Shown here one piece after another: positions 17,540 through 26,676 of a DNA stretch of 64,000 nucleotides. The stretch comes from Verrucomicrobiota bacterium (GTDB lineage: Bacteria; Verrucomicrobiota; Verrucomicrobiia; Limisphaerales; JAEYXS01): assembly GCA_023431185.1 (NCBI GenBank), contig JAEYXS010000037.1, positions 1-64,000 on the forward strand, given 5' to 3'. Under the pieces are notes generated by a model, which was not told the DNA's origin, searched no databases, and saw nothing but the letters and a program-made list of their open reading frames with translations. A program made the translations under genes and the position numbers. The stretch's first letter is position 1, and each line of letters begins with the position of its first letter.

Positions 17540-18478
17540 ATGTCCAACCTTAACCGTCGTGAATTCCTGAAAGGCACCGCTGCCGTCCTCGCGTGCTCTT
17601 GTGTCCCCGCCGGAGCGGCCCCAAACCCGGACGAGCCGGTCATCGACATCCATCAGCACACGGACTACTCTGGGCGCACGAATGAGCAGTTGCTCATCCA
17701 CCAGCGGGCCATGGGCATCACCACGACCATATTGCTCCCCGCAGGCCGTCCGGTGCAGATCGATTCCACGCACAAGGGTAAGTCCAACGGTCTCGCCGCG
17801 GCCGCCAGTGGAAATGAGTCAGTGGTGGCGATGGCGCGGGCGAATCCCAAGGAGTATTTGTTTTTCGCCAATGAGGTGCCGGACATTCCGGAGACACGCA
17901 AAGAACTGGAGAAGTATCTGAAGCTGGGCGCGAAAGGCATCGGCGAGCAGAAGTTCAATGTGGATTGCGATTCTGCGGCCATGCAACTGGTCGCCGAGAT
18001 CGCGCAGGAATATGGGGTGCCGGTGCTCATGCACTTCCAGCACGAGACGTATAACAAGGGCATCGAGCGCTTTCACAAGATGCTCGAGAAGTTCCCCAAA
18101 GTGAACTTCATCGGTCACGCGCAGACCTGGTGGGGCAACATCGACAAGAATCACGACCAGAAGGTGCTCTACCCGATGGGCAAAGTGACGCCGGGCGGCA
18201 TCACGGACCGGTATCTGAGCGATTATCCGAACATGTTCGCCGACATGTCGGCCGGTTCCGGCCTCGGCGCGCTGCTGCGGGATGAGGAGCATACGCGGGG
18301 ATTCTTCACGCGCCACCAGGACAAGCTGCTCTACGGCAGCGATTGCAATGACACCATCGGCCGGGGAGCCGGCTGTCAGGGTTCAAGGACGTTGGAGACA
18401 ATCAGGCGGCTGGCGCCGAGCAAGGCGATCGAGCGGAAGATCCTGTTCGGGAACTCGAAGAAGCTCTTCAAGTTGTGA
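17540..18478 (+). CDS. Tat-exported amidohydrolase 2 family protein
   Basis: TIM-barrel metal hydrolase (PF04909-like), 312 residues. The N-terminus SNLNRREFLKGTAAVLACSC is a twin-arginine signal with a cysteine that could be lipidated. The metal site begins with DIHQHTDY (His38, His40); later candidates are HFQHE, FIGHAQTWWG and the terminal LLYGSDCND, whose aspartate is the usual catalytic/metal residue. The reaction is a hydrolysis or decarboxylation of an unknown substrate. Such proteins often neighbour PVC-type dehydrogenases in these phyla, and here the two genes are divergent across 95 bases and could share regulation. Confidence 0.85.
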   Translation: MSNLNRREFLKGTAAVLACSCVPAGAAPNPDEPVIDIHQHTDYSGRTNEQLLIHQRAMGITTTILLPAGRPVQIDSTHKGKSNGLAAAASGNESVVAMARANPKEYLFFANEVPDIPETRKELEKYLKLGAKGIGEQKFNVDCDSAAMQLVAEIAQEYGVPVLMHFQHETYNKGIERFHKMLEKFPKVNFIGHAQTWWGNIDKNHDQKVLYPMGKVTPGGITDRYLSDYPNMFADMSAGSGLGALLRDEEHTRGFFTRHQDKLLYGSDCNDTIGRGAGCQGSRTLETIRRLAPSKAIERKILFGNSKKLFKL

Positions 18479-18500
18479 GGCGCGGGCAGCGGCTGCGTGC

Positions 18501-19445
18501 TTATCTGGGGCGGAGCGCTGTGGTCAACCATGCGCGCAACAGCTCCCTTTCCTTGATCGGTCGTAGAACCCATTCATCTGTGTGGTTTCGATAAGGGAAA
18601 TCGACGAAAGTGAACGCTCCGTTCACGCCCGTTTCCGCCAGATACTTCTTCGTCTCCGTCGTCCCGCCTTCATGACTGATGAACTGCGGCCTTCCATTCA
18701 AACGTTTCAATCGCACCAACGCCGCCGCTTTATCGGAGTCGGCATAATTCCATTTTCTCACCCCGTCGTAGTGGCTGTGTGCGATGAAGCCGCACCACAG
18801 CTTCGCGATCTCGTCGTCGTGCAATCCGATATAATTGCACGCGATGGCTCCTCGCGAGAAGCCCGCCAGCAAAACCTTGTCCCCATCCCCGCCATACTTC
18901 GCGCACACCGCCCGCACCGCTTCGAGGCAATACTTCTTCGTCTCCGCCACTTCACCCCACCACTGCGTGATGTTCGTCAGTTTGCCCTCCTTGCTGCGCC
19001 CGACGTAGGGGAGACATACCCAGATGAAGCCTTTCCCGCCCGAGATGCCATAGCCCAGATTGCTTCCCTCCACCGTGCCCGCCGAGAAATCACCGAACTT
19101 GTTCGTGTAATTGCCATTCCCCGCATACTCGCAGATCACAGGATACTTCTTCCCGGCCTGCCAATCCGTCGGGAGATAGAGTGCGTGATACGCATCTGTC
19201 TTTGTATATGCCGCCGCCGTTAGCTTCACCCGCTTTCCCGGTGCTGGTTCAGCCGACTCCATCTTGGGTGTCACCAGATCTGCCGTTACGGAACGGATAT
19301 CCGGCAAAGGCTCCGCTCCTCGGGATTCCTGAATGGCCGCGCAGCAAGCGGCCAAGATGACCGTTAATATGAAGGTTTTCACTGCATTTGGTTTGGGCCT
19401 TCTGCACAAGAAGTCACGCGCAAACTTTTGCAACCCGGCAGGCAC
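18501..19445 (-). CDS. Secreted alpha/beta-hydrolase-like protein
   Basis: A protein of up to 314 residues. A GTG at 19445 immediately follows the stop of the upstream sulfatase, but a second GTG at 19382 starts directly before a signal peptide (KTFILTVILAACCAAIQ) and may be the true start (293 residues). The mature part contains YPVICEYAGNGNY (oxyanion region), the nucleophile elbow LLAGFSRGA and a terminal HTDEW that could supply the histidine, all fitting an alpha/beta hydrolase. The target ester or peptide is unknown. It is the last gene of a probable operon with the sulfatase at 19446-20789. Confidence 0.65.
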   Translation of the reverse strand: MPAGLQKFARDFLCRRPKPNAVKTFILTVILAACCAAIQESRGAEPLPDIRSVTADLVTPKMESAEPAPGKRVKLTAAAYTKTDAYHALYLPTDWQAGKKYPVICEYAGNGNYTNKFGDFSAGTVEGSNLGYGISGGKGFIWVCLPYVGRSKEGKLTNITQWWGEVAETKKYCLEAVRAVCAKYGGDGDKVLLAGFSRGAIACNYIGLHDDEIAKLWCGFIAHSHYDGVRKWNYADSDKAAALVRLKRLNGRPQFISHEGGTTETKKYLAETGVNGAFTFVDFPYRNHTDEWVLRPIKERELLRAWLTTALRPR

Positions 19446-20789
19446 TCATGGCCCCGGCTTCTGCCACGGCACCCGGCCGCCTTCCTGCAAGTGCTTTTGC
19501 AGGCTCACGGCCAGTTCGTTGAAGATACGGCGTTCCTTGTCCGCCAGGTTGTTCTTCTCCTGAGGGTCCTCAGAGATGCGGTACAGCTCCATCGGCGCGA
19601 ATGGACTGTTCTGCACCAGCTTCCATTCCCCACGGATGACCGCATTGATCACCTTGCCCCCGTAGTTCAAGCCCCCCTCGCGCCGGATGAAGTACAGCTC
19701 CCGGCTGAACTCCTGCTTCTGCCCCAGCAAAGTCGGCAGGATGCTCAAGCCATCCACACGCGGCTGCTTCACACCACCCGCCGCCTCCACGATCGTCGGG
19801 AACAGATCCATCGTCACCGCTTCCAGATCGTTCGTCGTGCCCGCCTTGATCTTGCCCGGCCAAGTGGCGATGAACGGCACTCGCAATCCGCCCTCATACA
19901 TGCTCTGCTTGCCATCGCGCCAAGGACCATTGTTTGCGCCCGGCGGCAAATCTCCGCCGTTATCGGAGCTGAAAAAGATCAGCGTGTTATCCTTTTTGCC
20001 AGCTTTCTCCACCGCCTCCAGAACCTTGCCGATCCCCGCGTCCATGTGCTCGATCAACGCCACCAGTTTCGCCCGTTTCTCATCGATGCCCTTCTCCCGC
20101 TCCCTCACCTTCTGCAACCAGTCATCGGGCGGCTGGATGGGCGTATGCGGCGCATTGTAAGCCAGATACAGGAAGAACGGCTTCTCATTCCGCCGCGGAT
20201 CCTTGATATAATTCGCCGCCCAGTTGGAGAACAGATCCGTCGCGTGCCCCGTTGGGTTGGTAACCTCTTTGTTCACCCGCATGTAATTCTCCCCGTGCCG
20301 CAGATGGGTGTAGTAATCATCCATCATGTCCCCCAGGAACCCGTGGAAATACTCGAAGCCCCTTTCCCACGGCAGATTGGGCGATTCCAGTCCCAGATGC
20401 CACTTCCCGATCATTGTCGCATGATACCCTTGACTCCGCAGCACCTGCGGCAACATCGGCCCCGATGGCGTCAGATACCCCCACGAATTATTCGCATGCG
20501 TCCGGATCACCCCCGGAACCCCCACGCGATCCGGATAACGCCCCGTCAGCAAGGAAGCCCGCGTTGGCGAACACACCGAACAATTCGCCCGGAACGTATC
20601 CAGCTTCATCCCCTCCGCCGCCAGCTTGTCGATGTTCGGGGTCTTGAGATCCTTCGCCCCATAGCAAGACAGATCACCCCAGCCGAGGTCATCCACCAAG
20701 ATGACAATGATGTTTGGTTTAGAGGCTCCCTGTGCCGACGTCACCAGCAGCAACGCCAACAACACCAAGAATTGATTGATTCTGGTCAT
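19446..20789 (-). CDS. Secreted S1-family sulfatase (island member 1)
   Basis: Formylglycine-dependent sulfatase of 447 residues that would hydrolyse a sulfate ester outside the cytoplasm. A signal peptide occupies residues 1-21. The core begins PNIIVILVDDLGWGDLSCYG with metal ligands Asp33/Asp34. The modification motif is CSPTR (Cys73), converted to formylglycine by a maturase not encoded here. The third metal segment is FFSSDNGGDLP. The sequence type (GRYPDRVGVPGV, then KWHLG) is that of arylsulfatase A-like members. It precedes the alpha/beta hydrolase gene with no gap. There is no good Shine-Dalgarno sequence; GGGCGGGA lies just before ATG. Confidence 0.93.
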   Translation of the reverse strand: MTRINQFLVLLALLLVTSAQGASKPNIIVILVDDLGWGDLSCYGAKDLKTPNIDKLAAEGMKLDTFRANCSVCSPTRASLLTGRYPDRVGVPGVIRTHANNSWGYLTPSGPMLPQVLRSQGYHATMIGKWHLGLESPNLPWERGFEYFHGFLGDMMDDYYTHLRHGENYMRVNKEVTNPTGHATDLFSNWAANYIKDPRRNEKPFFLYLAYNAPHTPIQPPDDWLQKVREREKGIDEKRAKLVALIEHMDAGIGKVLEAVEKAGKKDNTLIFFSSDNGGDLPPGANNGPWRDGKQSMYEGGLRVPFIATWPGKIKAGTTNDLEAVTMDLFPTIVEAAGGVKQPRVDGLSILPTLLGQKQEFSRELYFIRREGGLNYGGKVINAVIRGEWKLVQNSPFAPMELYRISEDPQEKNNLADKERRIFNELAVSLQKHLQEGGRVPWQKPGP

Positions 20790-20913
20790 ATCCCGCCCGA
20801 ATTGAGTGAGGACAATTTTGGGTTAGTCGAGATACGGGGTCAATCTTGGCCGGAGAGAACAGGCGATAATCAGGAGGTTTACGTAGATTCGATAAGGCAG
20901 ACCCTTAATCAGA

Positions 20914-23415
20914 TCATCGTTTAGCCTCCCACCGCGGCTCCACCCCCAGCAGATGCCGCACAAAGTAATCCTGCCTCCGCCTCCGTCCATACGCCGTCTC
21001 CGCGCTCCCATGCCCCGCGCCCGTGATGATGAGCAGATCAAAATCCTTGTCCGCCTTTTGCAACGCATTCGCCACCTGCATCGTGGAGGCCGGGTCCACG
21101 TTCCGGTCCAGTTCACCCACCACCAGCATCAGCTTGCCTTGCAGCTTGTGCGCCTGTGTCACGTTCGATTGCTCCGCGTAATGCGGCCCCACCGGCCAGC
21201 CCATCCACTGCTCATTCCACCAGATCTTGTCCATGCGATTGTCATGACAACCGCAGTCTGACACCGCCACTTTATAGAAATCCCCATGCGCCAAAAGCGC
21301 CCGCGTGGAACTCTGCCCGCCCGCCGACCCGCCATAGATGCCCACCCGTGTGAGGTCCATGAACGGATACTTCGCCGCCGCTTTCAGCCACAAGATGCGA
21401 TCCGGGAAACCCGAGTCGCCCAAGTTCTGCCAGCAGACATCATGAAACTTCTTCGACCGGAAATTCGTTCCCATCCCGTCGATCTGCACCACGATGAACC
21501 CCAGCTCTGCCATCTCCTGCATGCCGTGATACGCACGAAATTCCTTCGGGACAAACGCCCCGTGCGGTCCCGCATAGATGTTCTCGATCACCGGATACTT
21601 CTTCGCAGGATCAAAATTCGTCGGCCGGATGATGACACCATAGATATCCGTCACGCCATCCCGCCCCTTCGCCACAAACCGTTCCGGCACCTTCCAGCCC
21701 GTCGCCAGCAACGGCTGCCAGTCCGCCGTCTCCAAGAGCAAGCCCGGCCCCGGCGTCTTGCCCCGTAGATAAGTGGTCGGCGGTTGGTCCACGCGTGACC
21801 AGGTATCAATGTAACACTGCCCATTGGGCGAATACGTCAGTTCATGCGTACCATCACCACCCGTCAGCAAGTTCAGCCCCTTGCCATCAAAGCCGATGGA
21901 CAGATGCTGGATATAATACGGATCTTGCTCCTTCTTGAATCCACCCGCACGAAACCAGATCCGCCTCGTCGTATCATCCACGCGCTCCACCCCGCGCACC
22001 ACGTATTCGCCCTTCGTGATTTGCGTCTTCACCTGGCCGGTCTTGCCATCGTAGAGATAGAGATGATTCCAGCCATCCCGCTCCGACATCCAGATCAGCT
22101 CTCCCGTATTCGCCACGCGATGCAGGAACAGCTTGCCCGAGTAATCGATGAACGTCTGGCTCTCCTCATTGATGATCGTCCGCACCGCCCCCGTCTCCGC
22201 GTCTACACCCAGCAAGCGCAGCACCTGATGCCCGCGCTGATTGTAGAGAAAGCTGAACTCCTGCGAATCCTTCGTCCACGCCATCTGCGTGATGCTCCAC
22301 GGATTCGGGAACAACGCATCGCTCACGGGTATCTGCTTCTTCGTCGCGAGGTGAAACAACTGCGGCTTCGCCAGCGGGATTGGATCGCCCGGCTTCAAGT
22401 AATCGTAGCTGTGCAGCTTCGGTTGCAACTGGTCCTTCGGTGAAGACTCGACCATGTACACCTTGCGGTCGCCGCCCTGCTTCGTGCGCAGCACCACCAG
22501 CTTCTGCGAATCCGGCGACCAATGGAACGCCCCGCCATAACGGTCACCGTCATTGCCATCCGTGCTTAAAGCAGTTTCTTGCCCGATAGCCTTCTCCCGC
22601 ACCCACACATTGTTATTTTTGAAGAACGCCACCCACTTCCCATCCGGCGATTCCCCGCGCGGTGCTCTTGCCGTCGGCGCTTCCGCCCCCGGCGCATCCG
22701 TGGTGATCTCCGCGATGGCGTTCTCCTGCGTCGCCTCGAACTTGCCCAGCGATTTACCCTCCTTGCTCAACACCTGCCACACGTGCCCGGCATAAGTCCC
22801 CATCTCCCGTTCCGCCTTCGCAGGCAGCTTGCCGTAGCTCTTGCGATTACCCTCCGTATCCAGCCAGAACAGCTCCACCTCACCGCCACTCTGGTTGACG
22901 AATTTGATCCCCGATCTGGCTCCACCGTTACGCGAAGCATTCGGAGCACTACCACTGGCCGCCAGCTTGGGCGCTGCCTTCTCCAAAAGCTTCACCGCAC
23001 CCGAAGCCTTGTTGAACTCCCACCACTTGCCCCGCAGCAAAACCTCCACCACTTCTTTGCTCACCGGCTCAATGCGATCAATCGGCAATCGATCCACCTT
23101 CAAATCCTTCACCCCTGCCTTGGTAAGTGCCTCCGTCAGCTTCGCATGATCAAACGCCACCTGTCGGCTGCCCTGACTGCTGATGACTAGGATGTGCTCA
23201 TGCCCGCCCCCCGCCAGCTCGCGCCGATACCAGAAATCCTCCCCGTTGCTCAACCACTGCGGCACCACCCGCTGGTTCAGCACCTTGCCCTCCGTCAGCT
23301 TGCGGAGATTGGTCGCGCGCTCGTAATCCGCCTTGCTGCCTTGAGCCAAGGCAGAGTCAAAACTGGCAATCGTCAGCAGGCAACAGCCCGCCAAAAACAA
23401 AACAGGGAAACGCAT
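20914..23415 (-). CDS. S9 family prolyl oligopeptidase / DPP-IV-like peptidase
   Basis: Exported serine peptidase, 833 residues from the ATG at 23415; the frame is open upstream, but this start gives a signal peptide (MRFPVLFLAGCCLLTIASF). Residues ~40-560 form the DPP-IV N-terminal beta-propeller (SPDGKWVAFFKNNNVWVRE, HWSPDSQKLVVLR). The catalytic domain has the triad Ser697 (in YGGSAGGQSS), Asp770 (GELDRNV) and His802 (TGAGHGSAE). The nucleophile elbow GGSAGG replaces the more usual GWSYGG. It likely degrades peptides in the periplasm or outside the cell. It lies between sulfatase genes but is separated from both by more than 120 bases, and has its own promoter-like element just upstream. 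Confidence 0.92.
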   Translation of the reverse strand: MRFPVLFLAGCCLLTIASFDSALAQGSKADYERATNLRKLTEGKVLNQRVVPQWLSNGEDFWYRRELAGGGHEHILVISSQGSRQVAFDHAKLTEALTKAGVKDLKVDRLPIDRIEPVSKEVVEVLLRGKWWEFNKASGAVKLLEKAAPKLAASGSAPNASRNGGARSGIKFVNQSGGEVELFWLDTEGNRKSYGKLPAKAEREMGTYAGHVWQVLSKEGKSLGKFEATQENAIAEITTDAPGAEAPTARAPRGESPDGKWVAFFKNNNVWVREKAIGQETALSTDGNDGDRYGGAFHWSPDSQKLVVLRTKQGGDRKVYMVESSPKDQLQPKLHSYDYLKPGDPIPLAKPQLFHLATKKQIPVSDALFPNPWSITQMAWTKDSQEFSFLYNQRGHQVLRLLGVDAETGAVRTIINEESQTFIDYSGKLFLHRVANTGELIWMSERDGWNHLYLYDGKTGQVKTQITKGEYVVRGVERVDDTTRRIWFRAGGFKKEQDPYYIQHLSIGFDGKGLNLLTGGDGTHELTYSPNGQCYIDTWSRVDQPPTTYLRGKTPGPGLLLETADWQPLLATGWKVPERFVAKGRDGVTDIYGVIIRPTNFDPAKKYPVIENIYAGPHGAFVPKEFRAYHGMQEMAELGFIVVQIDGMGTNFRSKKFHDVCWQNLGDSGFPDRILWLKAAAKYPFMDLTRVGIYGGSAGGQSSTRALLAHGDFYKVAVSDCGCHDNRMDKIWWNEQWMGWPVGPHYAEQSNVTQAHKLQGKLMLVVGELDRNVDPASTMQVANALQKADKDFDLLIITGAGHGSAETAYGRRRRQDYFVRHLLGVEPRWEAKR

Positions 23416-23422
23416 GCCGAAG

Positions 23423-23450
23423 GTGTTAGCCGATAACCCCACCCCTGCAA
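23423..23450 (-). promoter_or_regulatory. Promoter-like element for the S9 peptidase
   Basis: Read on the minus strand: TTGCAG, 16 bases, TAACAC, 7 bases, ATG. This resembles a sigma-70 promoter placed so close to the start codon that the mRNA would have almost no leader. It shares its geometry with the elements before three sulfatase genes. Confidence 0.4.
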
Positions 23451-23514
23451 AGGCGATTTGGCAAGGGCGTTCTTTAAGCGAGGCAAGGCAGATTCTCGCG
23501 AACATGGTAGGTAG

Positions 23515-23536
23515 GGCGTGCTGTCCTCAGCGCGCC
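23515..23536. repeat. Palindromic dispersed repeat, copy 1
   Basis: Stem GGCGTGCTG (23515-23523), loop TCCT, stem CAGCGCGCC (23528-23536), preceded by GTAG. It is related to the unit at 55687-55708, with the same loop position and different but still pairing stem bases. Confidence 0.6.
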
Positions 23537-23619
23537 GCTGACGAAGCAGGGAGTTTACGGTCAACTGAAGCTTGATTAGGACAATCGCTGCAAAGTGTTC
23601 TCGGAAACCTTAGCAGCAA

Positions 23620-25017
23620 TCAATTCACCTTCCCCTTGCGATTCTTCTGATCCCGCCTCTCCGCCATCGGCCAGTTCGGATCATCGGTGCGCGCCGCTTT
23701 CATCAACGCCTCCGCCTTCGCCACCAGCTCCGGCTTGGCTGCCGCGAGATCATTCTTCTCCCCGCTGTCCGCTTTAAGATCATACAGCTCGATCGGAGCT
23801 GAAGGTCCGTTACGCACCGCCTTCCAATCTCCAAACCGGATGGCCTGGATGGATTTCGCCTCATGCAATTCCCAGTAGAAATACTCCCGCTTCGGTGCCG
23901 GACCGCCCTTCAAGAATGACACCAGCGAAAGCCCATCCGTCTTCGCCCCCTTCGGCAGCGTGGCTCCCGCCAGCTCCGCAGCCGTCGGCAGAAAATCCCA
24001 GAAGGCCCACGGCTCATCACTCACGCGTCCAGCCGGCACCTTGCCCGGCCAACGCACCAACCCGGCCTGCCGCAAGCCCCCTTCATACATGCTGCGTTTG
24101 AACCCGCGCAACTTCCCGCCCATCGTCTGGTCGAACATCCTCCCGATCTCCGACTTCGGATCAAAAGAGGATCCATTATCCCCCGCGAAAAAGATGATCG
24201 TGTTATCATCGATCTTCAATTCCTTCAGCGTGGCCAGCAAGCGGCCCACATCGCTGTCCAGCCGCGTCACCATCGCTGCGTAATTCTTCTGTTGCTCGGT
24301 CCACGGCTCGTTCGCGTAGATGCCCTGGTTATCGATCTCGAAACGCCCATGCGGCAGTGTGATGGCGTAGAACAGGAAGAACGGCTTATCCTTCTGCTGC
24401 TTCACCCAGTTTATAGTTTCTTGCGCGATGAGTTCCTGCGCATACGTCTTGCCCACACCCTTGCCATCATTGCCCGGCAACTCGATGCGCTTGTCGTCAT
24501 TATAAAGATACGTCGGGAAATAACTGTGCGCATGCCGCTGGCAGTTGTAACCGAAGAAATGGTCGATGCCGTTCTTCAACGGACTTCCCGTCGTATCAAA
24601 CATCCCCATGCCCCACTTGCCCATGCACGCCGTGGCGTAACCCGCCTCCTTCAACACCTTCGCCACGGTCATCGTCCCGGCCGGCAAGGGGAACTGCCCC
24701 TCCGGTTGCGCCTCAAAATTCGCCCGCACCGGACTGTGCCCCGTATGCAAGCCCGTCATCAGCGACGCCCGCGAAGGCGCACACACCGTCGTGCCACAAT
24801 ACGCCTGCGTGAAGCGCGTCCCTTCCGCCGCCATCCGGTCCAGATTCGGCGTTTTGATCTTCGTCTGCCCGTAAGCGCCTACATCTCCCTGCGCCAGGTC
24901 ATCGGAGAGGATGAAGATGATGTTGGGCTTGCGCTCGGCAGCGGAAAGGGGAGCGCCCAGATTCAAACCCAGCAACAACAGTCCCAGCAGCAATTTCGGC
25001 AGTTTCATGCGAGTCAT
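23620..25017 (-). CDS. Secreted S1-family sulfatase (island member 2)
   Basis: Sulfatase of 465 residues from the ATG at 25017; a start at 25035 would overlap the upstream gene and one at 25008 is also possible. The signal peptide has a leucine-rich core (LLLGLLLLGLNL). The core opens PNIIFILSDDLAQGDVGAYG with Asp39/Asp40, the formylglycine site is CAPSR (Cys79), followed by LMTGLHTGHSPVRANFE, a block typical of arylsulfatase A-like enzymes. The metal segment is FFAGDNGSSFDP. The tail is basic (QKNRKGKVN). It lies four bases downstream of the next sulfatase, so the two form an operon on the minus strand. Confidence 0.93.
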   Translation of the reverse strand: MTRMKLPKLLLGLLLLGLNLGAPLSAAERKPNIIFILSDDLAQGDVGAYGQTKIKTPNLDRMAAEGTRFTQAYCGTTVCAPSRASLMTGLHTGHSPVRANFEAQPEGQFPLPAGTMTVAKVLKEAGYATACMGKWGMGMFDTTGSPLKNGIDHFFGYNCQRHAHSYFPTYLYNDDKRIELPGNDGKGVGKTYAQELIAQETINWVKQQKDKPFFLFYAITLPHGRFEIDNQGIYANEPWTEQQKNYAAMVTRLDSDVGRLLATLKELKIDDNTIIFFAGDNGSSFDPKSEIGRMFDQTMGGKLRGFKRSMYEGGLRQAGLVRWPGKVPAGRVSDEPWAFWDFLPTAAELAGATLPKGAKTDGLSLVSFLKGGPAPKREYFYWELHEAKSIQAIRFGDWKAVRNGPSAPIELYDLKADSGEKNDLAAAKPELVAKAEALMKAARTDDPNWPMAERRDQKNRKGKVN

Positions 25018-25021
25018 AGTT

Positions 25022-26527
25022 TTAAGGTTGGGCATTGCGCACGCGTTCCAAAGCCGCCTGCATCTCTTTCACCTTCTCTGGATTCTCCACTGCGAGATTC
25101 TTTTTCTCACCCACGTCTTTGCCCAGGTCATAGAGTTGCGGCGCTTCATCGTTGCCCATCTCCGTGTTCGTGTTCTTGTTCACCTTGGGCCCTTTGCTGG
25201 GCTCGATGTATTTCCAATTTCCCACGCGCAGCGCCAGCCCGTTGCCATGCTCCACGATGTGCTCACGCCCCGTCTTTGATTCGCCGATTAGAGCGGCCAA
25301 GATATTCTGACTGTCGGGCGATTCCGCTTTGTTCGGCTGCTGTCCCGTCAATGCCGCGAACGAAGCCAACAGATCCACCTGGCTCACCAGCGCCTCGCTC
25401 ACGCCCGGTTTGATCTTCGCGGGCCAGCGCACTAGGAACGGCACGCGTGTGCCTGCTTCGAATTTGCTGTACTTGCCGCCGCGGAACGGTCCGCTGGGCT
25501 TGTGGTTGCCCAGCAGCTTCACCGCGTCATCGTGATACCCGTCATCGATCACCGGCCCGTTGTCGCTGCTCAGGATGACGATGGTATTCTCCGTCAGCTT
25601 CAGCTTTTCCAACGCCTTCAAAATCTCGCCTGTACACCAGTCGGCCTGGATGATCGCATCCCCGCGCGGTCCCATGCCGCTCTTGCCCACGAAGCGCGGA
25701 TGCGGCACGCGCGGCACATGCGGATCATGTAGCGCGAAGAACAGGAAGAACGGCTTGGCCTTGTTTTTCTCGATGAACTGCACCGCCTTGCCCGTGAACA
25801 CATCTGCCATGTCTTCATCCGTCCATAAGGCGGACTTGCCGCCTTTCATGTAACCGATGCGGCTGATACCGTTCACCACGCTCATGTCATGGCCGTGGCT
25901 GGGCTTCTGTTTCGTGAGCAACTCAGGATTCGCCTTCCCTGTGGGCACACCTTCGATGGGTTTGCCGTAACTCACCTCGATCGGGTCCTTCGGGTCCAGC
26001 CCCACGACACGATGATTCTCTACATACACGCACGGCACCCGGTCACCCGTGGCGGCCATGATGTAAGAATAGTTGAAGCCGATCTCCAGTGGGCCGGGCT
26101 TGATCTCGCCGTTCCAGTCCAAGGTGTTATCTCCCAAACCCAAGTGCCACTTGCCCACGACACCCGTCTGGTAACCCGCCTTCTGCAAAATAGCGGGCAA
26201 CGTCGTGCGGCCTGGCTTGATGATCAGCGCCGCGCTGCCCGGCAAGATGCCCGTGCCCTTCTGGCGCCAAGCATATTCGCCCGTGAGCAGTGAATAGCGT
26301 GAGGGCGTGCATGTGGCCGAAGTGGCGTAACCGCTGTTGAAGCGCAGACCTTCCTTCGCGATCCGGTCCATGTTCGGCGTCTGGATGGTCTTCGCCCCAT
26401 ACGCGCTCACATCGCCATAGCCGAGGTCATCGGCATAGATGAGCACGATGTTCGGTTGTTGCGCTGCCAGCGAAGTCACTGCCGACGCCAGCGCCAGCAC
26501 CATCGTTAAGAGCCAATGCTTCAACAT
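25022..26527 (-). CDS. Secreted S1-family sulfatase (island member 3)
   Basis: Sulfatase of 501 residues, first gene of a two-sulfatase minus-strand operon. A signal peptide spans residues 1-22. It opens PNIVLIYADDLGYGDVSAYG with Asp33/Asp34, the formylglycine site is CTPSR (Cys73) with YSLLTGEYAWRQKGTGI, the arylsulfatase A type of continuation, and the metal segment is ILSSDNGPVIDDGY. An insertion around residues 130-200 mentions no known motif. The gene is divergent from the plus-strand sulfatase array across 149 bases, so both directions may be controlled from this gap. Confidence 0.93.
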   Translation of the reverse strand: MLKHWLLTMVLALASAVTSLAAQQPNIVLIYADDLGYGDVSAYGAKTIQTPNMDRIAKEGLRFNSGYATSATCTPSRYSLLTGEYAWRQKGTGILPGSAALIIKPGRTTLPAILQKAGYQTGVVGKWHLGLGDNTLDWNGEIKPGPLEIGFNYSYIMAATGDRVPCVYVENHRVVGLDPKDPIEVSYGKPIEGVPTGKANPELLTKQKPSHGHDMSVVNGISRIGYMKGGKSALWTDEDMADVFTGKAVQFIEKNKAKPFFLFFALHDPHVPRVPHPRFVGKSGMGPRGDAIIQADWCTGEILKALEKLKLTENTIVILSSDNGPVIDDGYHDDAVKLLGNHKPSGPFRGGKYSKFEAGTRVPFLVRWPAKIKPGVSEALVSQVDLLASFAALTGQQPNKAESPDSQNILAALIGESKTGREHIVEHGNGLALRVGNWKYIEPSKGPKVNKNTNTEMGNDEAPQLYDLGKDVGEKKNLAVENPEKVKEMQAALERVRNAQP

Positions 26528-26642
26528 AAATTCTCGGGTTTGCTTTTCACGCTAACACAGGCGATGGCCGTTGAGTAGAAGTTTCAACAATTTGCGAGGG
26601 CAGATGCACCGTCAATATTCTCGCGTCATAGCTCATTTCCTT

Positions 26643-26670
26643 TTGCCCAACCCGCCGATTTTGTTATTAT
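26643..26670 (+). promoter_or_regulatory. Promoter-like element, leaderless layout (sulfatase 4)
   Basis: TTGCCC, 16 bases, TATTAT, then six bases (CCCAGC) and ATG at 26677. No Shine-Dalgarno fits in between. The same layout and the same bases CAGC before ATG recur at 28189-28222. Confidence 0.5.
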
Positions 26671-26676
26671 CCCAGC

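Noticed and set aside
19428..20924. Plus-strand frame of 498 codons across sulfatase 1
   Set aside because: Its translation is Arg/His/Pro-rich and low in complexity, the mirror image of a high-G+C coding strand. The minus-strand sulfatase explains the sequence fully.
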